Shown: piece by piece, positions 7,496-14,462 of the stretch
How the letters are laid out: every line of letters starts with the position of its first letter
Numbering within the stretch: position 1 is the first letter of the stretch
Source of the DNA: an uncultured Porphyromonadaceae bacterium
Lineage (GTDB): Bacteria; Bacteroidota; Bacteroidia; Bacteroidales; Muribaculaceae
Assembly (NCBI GenBank): GCA_900550645.1
Contig: URTA01000051.1
Span: 1-19,487 of the forward strand
DNA length: 19,487 nt
Reading direction: 5' to 3'
Translations under genes and position numbers: made by a program
The notes under the pieces: generated by a model
Database searches by the model: none
What the model saw: only the letters and a program-made list of their open reading frames with translations
What the model was told of the DNA's origin: nothing

Positions 7496-8161
7496 ATGGC
7501 AAAAGGCAAGAAATACTATGTAGTGTGGGTGGGACGCAACCCCGGCGTGTACGACGACTGGTCTGACGCGCAAGAGCAGATAACCCAATTCCAAGGAGCG
7601 CGTTACAAGAGCTTCGCCACGCCGCAGGAGGCGGCAGAGGCTTACCGCAAGGGGCTGCTGGCTGACGCGACCGGCGACCTCGGCGCATTCATGCGCGAGC
7701 TGCGGCAACGCCAGGCACAGTCAGAGGAGAAGCGCGACTACCGCACCATTCCCGACATCGACCAGACGGCGTGGGCGGTAGATGCCTCGTGTCAGGGCAA
7801 TCCGGGGATAATGGAATACCAGGGCATAAACCTCGCATCCGGCGAGTGCCTGTTCCGCGTCGGCCCGTTTCATGGAGGCACGAACAACATCGGGGAGTTC
7901 CTCGCCATAGTCCACGCCCTCGCGCTCATGGAGCAGCGGGGCGAGTCGCACACCATATACTCCGACTCCCGCACCGCCATTTCCTGGATATTAAAAGGGA
8001 AAGTGCGCACCACGCTGACAGAATCGACCGTCAACGCCAAGGTATTCAACCTGTTGCGCCGCGCCCTTAAATGGCTGCTCACTCACCAGTTCCGCACACG
8101 GATAGTGAAGTGGGACACCGACAACTGGGGGGAGATACCAGCCGACTTCGGCAGGAAATAG
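7496..8161 (+). CDS. rnhA: Ribonuclease H1 with N-terminal viroplasmin (hybrid-binding) domain
   Basis: Degrades the RNA strand of RNA:DNA hybrids such as R-loops and primers. The first 53 residues form a viroplasmin-type hybrid-binding domain (YYVVWVGRNPGVYDDW... and the end of the repeat at KSFATPQEAAEAY), as in eukaryotic RNase H1 and some bacterial enzymes. The catalytic domain follows a short linker, with acidic residues Asp96 (WAVDAS), Glu134 (NIGEFLA), Asp157 (YSDSRTA) and the terminal Asp217 in WGEIPADFGRK. All four are intact and the length of 221 residues is normal. It lies between the alkaline phosphatase (6-base gap) and queG (11-base gap), without a visible promoter of its own. 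Confidence 0.93.
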   Translation: MAKGKKYYVVWVGRNPGVYDDWSDAQEQITQFQGARYKSFATPQEAAEAYRKGLLADATGDLGAFMRELRQRQAQSEEKRDYRTIPDIDQTAWAVDASCQGNPGIMEYQGINLASGECLFRVGPFHGGTNNIGEFLAIVHALALMEQRGESHTIYSDSRTAISWILKGKVRTTLTESTVNAKVFNLLRRALKWLLTHQFRTRIVKWDTDNWGEIPADFGRK

Positions 8162-8172
8162 CCATACCGCCT

Positions 8173-9138
8173 ATGGCAACGGCAGAGACACGCGAGCGGT
8201 TGCGCAGCCGCATACTCGATACCGGCGCAGCCGCCGTCGGCTTTGCCGCAGCCGCGCCGCTGCCGGCAGATGCTCGCGAGCGGTTCTCGCAGTGGATAGC
8301 CAACGGCCGCCACGGCAACATGGACTACATGAGCCGCCACGAGCCGCTTGTCGCCGACCCTGCCACCGTCCTAGAGGGCGTGCGCACGGTCATCTCCATA
8401 GCCTACCCCTACTATCCGCCAGTCCGCCGCGACCCGCAGCTGCCGCGCATAGCCCTGTACGCCTACGGACGCGACTACCACAAGACCATACGCAGCCGCT
8501 TGCGAGCCCTGTGCCGCGAGGTGGAGGCAGAATTCGGTGCTGCCACACGGATATGCGCAGACACAGCCCCGGTGGCAGAACGGTACTGGGCAATGCGCTC
8601 CGGCATAGGGCGTTTGGGCAGAAACGGCTGCATCATCATCGACGGTCACGGCTCATACGTTTTCCTCTCCGAGATACTGACATCGCTGTCGCTGCCGCCC
8701 AACGAGCCCTCCACACGCACCTGCCTCGACTGCGGAGCGTGCCAAAGGGCGTGTCCCGGCAATGCAATACAGCCCGACGGCACGGTTGACAGCCGCCTCT
8801 GCCTCAGCTACCTGACCATAGAACACCGGGGAAAGATGACCGCCGAGCAGAGCCGCGTGATGCAGTCGCCGGACGGCAGAGCCACACTCTACGGCTGCGA
8901 CATCTGCCAGAAGGTATGCCCGCACAACCGCGACGTGCCGCCGACAACCATCGCCGACTTCAGCCCGCGCCTCGGCATGCTGACTATCGACGCAGCCGAC
9001 ATAGCCGCCATGAGCGAAGAGCAGTGGGACGAGTTCACACGCGGCTCAGCGATGCGCCGAGCCGACTTCGCCGCCCTCCGCCGCCACGCCAATTTGGCTA
9101 TGAAACAGCAAGTTGCAAAACCCAAGAAAAATATCTAA
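8173..9138 (+). CDS. queG: Epoxyqueuosine reductase QueG
   Basis: Catalyses the last step of queuosine synthesis in tRNA, reducing epoxyqueuosine with a cobalamin cofactor and two [4Fe-4S] clusters. The two ferredoxin-type cysteine sets are visible: CLDCGACQRAC (184-194) and CDICQKVC (242-249), with a further Cys at 210. ADTAPVAERYWA contains the likely catalytic Asp130, and SGIGRLGRNG is a family signature. The frame stays open further upstream, but those 34 residues overlap RNase H1 and look non-coding. I chose the ATG at 8173, 11 bases after rnhA, giving 321 residues, the normal size for the form without HEAT repeats. Its stop codon forms part of the promoter box of the next gene. Confidence 0.95.
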   Translation: MATAETRERLRSRILDTGAAAVGFAAAAPLPADARERFSQWIANGRHGNMDYMSRHEPLVADPATVLEGVRTVISIAYPYYPPVRRDPQLPRIALYAYGRDYHKTIRSRLRALCREVEAEFGAATRICADTAPVAERYWAMRSGIGRLGRNGCIIIDGHGSYVFLSEILTSLSLPPNEPSTRTCLDCGACQRACPGNAIQPDGTVDSRLCLSYLTIEHRGKMTAEQSRVMQSPDGRATLYGCDICQKVCPHNRDVPPTTIADFSPRLGMLTIDAADIAAMSEEQWDEFTRGSAMRRADFAALRRHANLAMKQQVAKPKKNI

Positions 9139-9144
9139 CTTTGC
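9113..9144 (+). promoter_or_regulatory. Promoter of the ImmA/PIN module, overlapping the queG stop codon
   Basis: TAACTTTGC (9136-9144) matches the -7 consensus, and its TAA is the queG stop codon. A TTG at 9113-9115 lies 20 bases upstream. The ATG at 9175 follows 30 bases after the box, so the accessory pair has its own promoter. Confidence 0.6.
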
Positions 9145-9174
9145 AGGGCAATATCGCTCCCGCAAATCCCGATC

Positions 9175-10314
9175 ATGACAACCGAATTCAACATAGACAG
9201 GCTCAACTATTTGCTTATGCTCTACGGCATGAGCAAAGAGCAGCTGTTGTCCCGGTTGAATGAGGACAGGAAACGGCCGTTCACCATAGACGATATAAGC
9301 GGAAACGAAATAAGGGTCTCGTTGCTGAAGAAAATAGACGACATCTTCAAGAAGGGGCTGATGTTCTACCTTGACTTTTCCCCGACAGGCATCGATCAAA
9401 AGACCAAAGTCCTCTTCCGAAAGAAAAAGTTCCAGTCCGAACTATCCTTTGAGGACAAGCGTATAGTGGATTCGTTTGAGTCGCTGAAAAGCCTGCTAGA
9501 CGGCTACAGAGCCTTGACAGACACGACAAATACGGAATATCCGTTGAGAGGTTCAGCAACGGCACAGCAATGTCCAAAGGCAGTCGCAGACAAGGTCCGG
9601 GGAACTATACTCCCGGATAAAGCCATCGCAGACCACAGGAAATATCTTCAGGCGATAATACAACGACTTGCCGATATAAACGTCTACGTATTCGAGTTTG
9701 TCGAAGCTTGGAACAAGCGCGAAAAGACAACGATAGACGGATTTTATATTGAGCCGAATGTCATTGTGCTGAAACGTCAGAAATCATACAAACGCGAGAT
9801 TTTCACCCTCGCCCATGAAATAGGGCATTACCTGTTAGGCGTAGAGGATGTCGAGTCGCTTGATATGTCAAAGGTTGAAAGCAGCCGCGTCTCCAACAGC
9901 GTTGAGCGTTGGTGCAACGATTTTGCGTTCTACCTGATCGCAGGTGACGCTGTCAGCGAGTTGGATAAATTCAAGAATTATTCCGAAGACCTGAACCACG
10001 CGATAGACCGGATTGCCGCTGCCACCCATATAAGCAGAATGGCATGGTATACCAAGCTGGCATACGAAAAGATAGTCCCGATGCCCCGTTATCGTGCAAT
10101 AATCAGCCATCTGGAGGATGAATACGAACAGCGCCTGCAAGAAAAACGGGAGGAGATGAAAATGAGCCAGTCAAAGGCACAGACGCCACGACCGATCATC
10201 TCGCCGCTGTATCTGGAGACCATGCAATATGCCTATTACAATGGGCTTGTTTCCGAAGCGACATTTTGCGAACAGCTGAAAATCCCGCAGAACCACTTAG
10301 CCAAGTACTTATGA
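9175..10314 (+). CDS. ImmA/IrrE-family metallopeptidase with degenerate N-terminal HTH
   Basis: A 379-residue zinc peptidase-like protein. Residues 1-70 have the spacing of a degenerate Xre-type HTH (LLMLYGMSKEQLLSRLNE ... ), followed by a linker with the 'VLFRKKKF' element often seen in ImmA proteins. The peptidase domain contains HEIGH (214-218) and a likely third zinc ligand Glu244 in SVERWCNDFA. The C terminus ends in an HTH-like helix pair (GLVSEATFCEQLKIPQNHLAKYL). ImmA/IrrE peptidases commonly cleave repressors (ImmR, DdrO) or act as the antitoxin-side regulator in two-gene modules. The stop codon overlaps the start of the PIN-domain gene (ATGA), implying coupled translation and joint function. 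The gene is more AT-rich than queG before it and the OMP gene after it, so it is probably acquired. Confidence 0.87.
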   Translation: MTTEFNIDRLNYLLMLYGMSKEQLLSRLNEDRKRPFTIDDISGNEIRVSLLKKIDDIFKKGLMFYLDFSPTGIDQKTKVLFRKKKFQSELSFEDKRIVDSFESLKSLLDGYRALTDTTNTEYPLRGSATAQQCPKAVADKVRGTILPDKAIADHRKYLQAIIQRLADINVYVFEFVEAWNKREKTTIDGFYIEPNVIVLKRQKSYKREIFTLAHEIGHYLLGVEDVESLDMSKVESSRVSNSVERWCNDFAFYLIAGDAVSELDKFKNYSEDLNHAIDRIAAATHISRMAWYTKLAYEKIVPMPRYRAIISHLEDEYEQRLQEKREEMKMSQSKAQTPRPIISPLYLETMQYAYYNGLVSEATFCEQLKIPQNHLAKYL

Positions 10315-10859
10315 CCGGGATTATCGACACGTGTTCTTTGTTGGCGATTGTACGCTACTACCTCTCTGTCAAAGGAGGCGAGGAGTTGTTGCGCTTCTTA
10401 GAACAAAAATTCAAGTCACATGAATTGGTATTGCTGACTTCAATCCACAGAGAAACTGCAAGAACTCAACAAGGCATTGTCCTCGAAAAGATGCCATTTC
10501 TGAATGAAAAGAACCTGCACATCGATGACTCAAAGTTGTTGCCGCCAGCACCAAGAAAATTCAGCAACATGCTGGAAAACAACTTCTGCATCCCCCTCCT
10601 GAAAAAACGACTGTCCCAAGATGAGTGGGAACAACAGAAAGCAGTTTATATGCAGACCGGGGATGCACGCATGATATTGTATGCGTTGAACAACACAGAA
10701 TTAAACCCCGTCATAATTACCGAAGAAACAGCACATAGCAATGACGGAAAACTTTTCAAGAAGCTCCCCCAGATTTGCGATTACCTGGACATCAAGTCCA
10801 TGACCATAGCCCAATGGCTGTCTGCAAATGGCATCGCGCTGAAATGGGTACTTCAATAA
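10311..10859 (+). CDS. PIN-domain protein, DUF4411-like; likely toxin or effector partner
   Basis: A 182-residue protein resembling the DUF4411 branch of PIN-domain nucleases. Candidate metal-binding acids occur in the usual order: Asp6 in GIIDTCSLL, Glu48 in SIHRETA, Asp118 in TGDARMILYA, and Asp145 or Glu138/139 in IITEETAHSND. The ending (KKLPQICDYLDIKSMTIAQWL) fits the family. PIN proteins of toxin-antitoxin systems cut RNA. The open frame extends 15 codons upstream, but I chose the ATG at 10311, which overlaps the stop codon of the ImmA-like gene by four bases. ImmA/IrrE plus DUF4411 pairs are known from comparative genomics as putative toxin-antitoxin modules. Whether this pair is toxic, and which partner neutralises the other, is inference. 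Confidence 0.8.
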   Translation: MTGIIDTCSLLAIVRYYLSVKGGEELLRFLEQKFKSHELVLLTSIHRETARTQQGIVLEKMPFLNEKNLHIDDSKLLPPAPRKFSNMLENNFCIPLLKKRLSQDEWEQQKAVYMQTGDARMILYALNNTELNPVIITEETAHSNDGKLFKKLPQICDYLDIKSMTIAQWLSANGIALKWVLQ

Positions 10860-10889
10860 TCCGCCCAAAAACCATCCATATATCCCGAA

Positions 10890-10922
10890 AAACGCCCCTA
10901 ATGCATGCGTTTAACGTTTTTT
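10890..10922 (+). terminator. Possible terminator after the ImmA/PIN module
   Basis: AAACGC (10890-10895) can pair with GCGTTT (10907-10912) across an 11-base loop, and six T residues follow at 10917-10922 after AACG. The stem is short and the T tract is slightly displaced, so support is modest. Confidence 0.35.
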
Positions 10923-10956
10923 ATGGAGGGGCATTGCGTTTGACGCGGATTTTGCA

Positions 10957-10965
10957 TACCTTTGC
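10957..10965 (+). promoter_or_regulatory. -7 box of the beta-barrel protein gene
   Basis: TACCTTTGC fits TAnnTTTG, with a TTG at 10934-10936 about 20 bases upstream as a possible -33 element. The ATG at 11024 follows 58 bases later, which also argues against using the longer upstream open frame as coding. Confidence 0.5.
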
Positions 10966-11023
10966 CCTCGAGTTGATTTTGGTTGTCATTCAACCATGTA
11001 TACTAACCATAAATGAAGAACTG

Positions 11024-11602
11024 ATGAAAGCAAAGATTTTTGCGGCGTTAGCGGTGCTGGCAGTGTGCAGCATCGGCAGCGCGAGGGCGGAGCAGCCGCT
11101 CCCCGTACAGGAGTTTGAAGGCGGCGTTGACGCTGCCATGACAGTGCCGGTGGGCAATTTCCATGACCTCGACCACAAGCTGTGCGTCGGCTTCGGCGCA
11201 GAGTTCCGCCACAACATACGCCGTACCGGCTTCGATGTCGGCATGCGCCTTGGCTTCAACATGGCCCGCTATGAGCCTCACGGCGATTCATATCAGGCGC
11301 AGAGCGACGGCGTAGTATACGCCGCAGCCGTAGGCGACTACAACTTCCGCCAGGGACGCAAGGTCAACCCGTTTGCCGGCCTGGGCATCGGCGTGGGCTT
11401 CTATGACACCACATCGGGAGGCCTCTATAACAGCAACGGCACAGCTGCGGTGTTCATACCGCGAATAGGCGTGGAGCTGGTACACCATATCCGCGTGACC
11501 GCCTCGATGCACATACTGCGCAACGGCTTCAACACGTTTGACATCTCTCTGGGCTTCGTCATCGGCGGCCGCCCGCGAAGCGCGAAGGCAGTAGCAGACT
11601 GA
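11024..11602 (+). CDS. Small outer-membrane beta-barrel protein
   Basis: A 192-residue protein with a signal peptide (MKAKIFAALAVLAVCSIGSARA). The mature chain has alternating aromatic/hydrophobic strands such as FGAEFRHNIRRTGFDVGMRLGF, VYAAAVGDYNF, NPFAGLGIGVGFYD and FDISLGFVIGG. This is the usual look of a porin-like eight-stranded outer-membrane barrel (OmpA/OprF-like membrane domain without the peptidoglycan-binding part). A long upstream in-frame extension was rejected because the promoter box at 10957-10965 lies within it. No binding partner can be inferred. It is GC-rich like the core genes, in contrast to the AT-richer ImmA/PIN pair just before it. Confidence 0.8.
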   Translation: MKAKIFAALAVLAVCSIGSARAEQPLPVQEFEGGVDAAMTVPVGNFHDLDHKLCVGFGAEFRHNIRRTGFDVGMRLGFNMARYEPHGDSYQAQSDGVVYAAAVGDYNFRQGRKVNPFAGLGIGVGFYDTTSGGLYNSNGTAAVFIPRIGVELVHHIRVTASMHILRNGFNTFDISLGFVIGGRPRSAKAVAD

Positions 11603-11670
11603 CACACCGCGCACATCATACGCACATCCGGGTGCTGGGGGCAGATGCCGCCGCATCCGGATTTTTTGTG

Positions 11671-11678
11671 TACTTTTG
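11671..11678 (+). promoter_or_regulatory. -7 box of the flippase gene
   Basis: TACTTTTG fits TAnnTTTG exactly and lies 24 bases before the ATG at 11703. No matching -33 element was found. A TTG start for the longer open frame would sit inside this box. Confidence 0.5.
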
Positions 11679-11702
11679 TACCTGAAACAGAATCATACGG
11701 AT

Positions 11703-13253
11703 ATGGCTGGAATAAAATCATTGGCCAAGGATACGGCCATCTACGGCCTCAGCAGCATCGTGGGGCGGTTTCTCAACTGGTGTCTGGTGCCGCTGTACAC
11801 ATACGTGTTCCCAAGCGGCGAATACGGCAAGGTGAGCTTCCTGTACAGCCTGACGGCGGTCGCGCTGGTGATACTGAACTACGGCATGGAGACGGGGTTC
11901 TTCCGCTATGCCAACAAGGAGCGCGACCCGATGCGCGTCTACAGCACCTCGCTGCTGTCCGTAGGCGCGACCTCGCTGCTGTTCATCGCGGCGGTGACGC
12001 TGCTGCTCGAACCGGTGTCGCGTGCGCTGCTGATGCCAGACGGCTCGCTGTACATCGGGCTGCTGGCGGTGACGGTGGCGGTCGATGCGTTCACCAACAT
12101 ACCGTTTGCCTACCTGCGTTTCCGCAGCCGCCCGGTGCGTTTCGCCCTCATCAAATGCACCAACGTGGCGGTCAACATATCGCTCAACCTGTTCTTCATC
12201 CTGCTTTGCCCACTCATTTCCGGTTCGTCTGCATCGTGGCTCATCGACTGGTTCTACGCACCGGCCGGTGGCGCGGACTTCGGCATCGGCTGGATATTCG
12301 TGGCCAACATACTCTCGACGCTCGTTGTGCTGGCGATGCTGCTGCCCGAGGTGGTGAAAGTGAAGTACTCGTTTGACACAGCACTGTGGCGCAGGATGCT
12401 GTCATACTCGTGGCCGCTGCTGATATTGGGAGTGGCTGGGATATTGAGCCAGAACATGGGGCAGACGCTCATCCCGTACCTGTTCCCTGACAATGCGGCA
12501 GCCGCGCAGTCCATGGTGGGCGTATACAGCGCCAACATGAAGATTGCGCTGGTCATGGTGATGTTCACACAGGCGTTCCGCTATGCCTACGAGCCGTTCA
12601 TCTTCGCCCAGGCTCGCGGCAAGGGCGAGGACAAGACACAGGCGTATTGCGACGCGATGAAGTTTTTCGTCATCTTCGGGCTGCTCATCTTCCTCGGGGT
12701 GATGTACTACCTGCCGGTGCTGCGCCATTTCATCTCTCGCGGCTACTGGGAGGGTCTGCGCGTCGTCCCGGTAATGATGCTCGCCGAGCTGTGCTTCGGG
12801 GTGTTCTTCAACCTGTCTCTGTGGTACAAGCTGACCGACCGCACACGCTGGGGGATGTATTTCTCGCTGGCAGTGTTCGTTATGATGCTTGCGCTCAATA
12901 TATGGCTCGTGCCGGCGATAGGCATTCCCGACGGCTACATGGGTTCGGCATACGCCGCGCTGGTGAGCTATGCTGTCATCATGGTGGTGTCATATTTCGT
13001 GGGGCGGCACTACTATCCGCTGCCCTACCAGGTAGGGCGCATGGCACTCTACGCCGCCCTCGCCGCCGTGCTGTACTTCGCCGGAACGCTGCTGCCCGAG
13101 GAGGGCGGCATGCTGTGGCTGACGTACACGGTGCGGACGCTGCTGCTCGCGGCATACGCCGCAGGAGTGTGCGTTACGGAGAACGTGCCGGTCATCTCGC
13201 CGCTGGTGCGCCGTCTGCTGCGCCTCCGCCGGAACGATGCGAAAACAGATTAA
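11703..13253 (+). CDS. Polysaccharide/lipid-linked oligosaccharide flippase (Wzx-type)
   Basis: A 516-residue polytopic inner-membrane protein with roughly 12-14 hydrophobic helices, beginning with the family-like opening KSLAKDTAIYGLSSIVGRFLNWCLVPLYTYVF. It fits the polysaccharide biosynthesis / oligosaccharide flippase branch of the MOP superfamily, which moves lipid-linked sugars across the inner membrane for O-antigen, capsule or glycoprotein assembly. No glycosyltransferases lie next to it, so its substrate is not indicated. I chose the ATG at 11703 over an upstream TTG that overlaps the promoter box. The R-M genes begin 12 bases after its stop without an obvious promoter, so they may be read from this transcript. 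Confidence 0.88.
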   Translation: MAGIKSLAKDTAIYGLSSIVGRFLNWCLVPLYTYVFPSGEYGKVSFLYSLTAVALVILNYGMETGFFRYANKERDPMRVYSTSLLSVGATSLLFIAAVTLLLEPVSRALLMPDGSLYIGLLAVTVAVDAFTNIPFAYLRFRSRPVRFALIKCTNVAVNISLNLFFILLCPLISGSSASWLIDWFYAPAGGADFGIGWIFVANILSTLVVLAMLLPEVVKVKYSFDTALWRRMLSYSWPLLILGVAGILSQNMGQTLIPYLFPDNAAAAQSMVGVYSANMKIALVMVMFTQAFRYAYEPFIFAQARGKGEDKTQAYCDAMKFFVIFGLLIFLGVMYYLPVLRHFISRGYWEGLRVVPVMMLAELCFGVFFNLSLWYKLTDRTRWGMYFSLAVFVMMLALNIWLVPAIGIPDGYMGSAYAALVSYAVIMVVSYFVGRHYYPLPYQVGRMALYAALAAVLYFAGTLLPEEGGMLWLTYTVRTLLLAAYAAGVCVTENVPVISPLVRRLLRLRRNDAKTD

Positions 13254-13265
13254 TTGAGTTACCGT

Positions 13266-14462
13266 ATGGAAAACAAGTCGATACTTGAATACAGACGCAA
13301 AACGGATATACCGCGCTGCGTAAAGGATATAACATATCGCATAATATCAACAGCTCTGTCTGAATACAAGTCATTTGACGACGGCATCAAGTTGGCAGCA
13401 TTGTTCGACCTGTTTGTCTCCTGCGAATACTATGGCAACATAGCGAGCAAAGGATGGACATATTGCAGTCAACAGCCACCGATGCTATTGTACTCATACA
13501 CAAATGCATGCCCGCGATGCTTGGGAAACCTACAGTTCTGGCATACCAAGGGCAATAAGCCCGGTTCTGGGCAAATCGGAGTGGCAACCACAGACATTCT
13601 ATGTGAAATGCTGTCGGCCCTGATGCGGCTCAAAGGAAGCAATGTCGAGGTTAGCAAGGCTTCTGAACCGGCAGATGCCATTTTGTATGAACCTGATACC
13701 GAAACCATAGTCCTTGCAGAAATCAAGGCTTCACCGCTATTGACAGTGCCAATAGCAGCAGACTGCGACCCTCTCACAGAAGACGTTGACGGAGTGTTGA
13801 CTCTGCTCAAGCATACAGTAGCAGACAACCCCTTTGTCAGGAAATCTGACTTGTACTTGTATTTCCCGACAACAAGTGATTTGCCAGAGCAAAAGTACTA
13901 TATACCCATAGAGTGGAGCGATGAGTCTCCATTCTTTGAAGCTGTCTATGGCCTTGCCTTACGAGACAAGACATTCTTAGACCATTTCTTCAATTTTTGG
14001 CGCGAAGCCTTCCAGGCATATTCCGCCAAAGACCGAGGGAATCCGGCATTTTGGCTTACAAACGCTTGCGGCAGTCCCGTTCCAAGACCATCAGACTGGC
14101 CAAAACGTTCAGGGAGCGGCTATGAAACTGTATCAGATGCCAAGACAAGTGTAGGCCTTGACAGAACAGATGACATAAAGAAAGGCATATATCAAGTACT
14201 GAAACTGGGAGCGGACTTCAAACCGAATGGAGGCAATATAAAAGTAGCTCTGATTTCAAATGTCCACGCAGTCCGTCATTATGACGAGTACCTACAGTGC
14301 ATAAAGGACGTAATATGGACTTTGGATGAAACCGGGACAGCTGCAAATTGGACGGATTTGCCTGACGGCACGCCGCTTTACAATCTGTTTGACGGCATAG
14401 TATCCTTTACGAAATCTGAAATAAGAGACCCGGAAGTGGCACGAATAATGGGGATGTTATGA
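13266..14462 (+). CDS. Putative type II restriction endonuclease (PD-(D/E)XK), partner of the permuted C5 methylase
   Basis: I do not recognise the family by overall sequence. The 398-residue protein is soluble and has a PD-(D/E)XK-type nuclease signature: Asp137 in EPADAILYE followed by Glu152-Ile-Lys154 in VLAEIKASPL, two hydrophobic strands with a turn between. A CxxC (Cys82, Cys85 in ACPRCLG), with Cys67 and His93 nearby, may bind zinc. Its stop overlaps the start of the C5 methyltransferase by four bases (ATGA), the best evidence for a restriction role. The arrangement and both protein lengths recall the BssHII system, but identity to that enzyme is untested. I chose the ATG at 13266; a TTG at 13254 is less likely. 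The gene is distinctly AT-richer than the flippase before it. No controller (C) protein gene is visible. Confidence 0.72.
   Translation: MENKSILEYRRKTDIPRCVKDITYRIISTALSEYKSFDDGIKLAALFDLFVSCEYYGNIASKGWTYCSQQPPMLLYSYTNACPRCLGNLQFWHTKGNKPGSGQIGVATTDILCEMLSALMRLKGSNVEVSKASEPADAILYEPDTETIVLAEIKASPLLTVPIAADCDPLTEDVDGVLTLLKHTVADNPFVRKSDLYLYFPTTSDLPEQKYYIPIEWSDESPFFEAVYGLALRDKTFLDHFFNFWREAFQAYSAKDRGNPAFWLTNACGSPVPRPSDWPKRSGSGYETVSDAKTSVGLDRTDDIKKGIYQVLKLGADFKPNGGNIKVALISNVHAVRHYDEYLQCIKDVIWTLDETGTAANWTDLPDGTPLYNLFDGIVSFTKSEIRDPEVARIMGML

Noticed and set aside
10775..11023. N-terminal extension of the beta-barrel protein
   Set aside because: It overlaps the PIN gene and the promoter box at 10957-10965, and it would bury the signal peptide.
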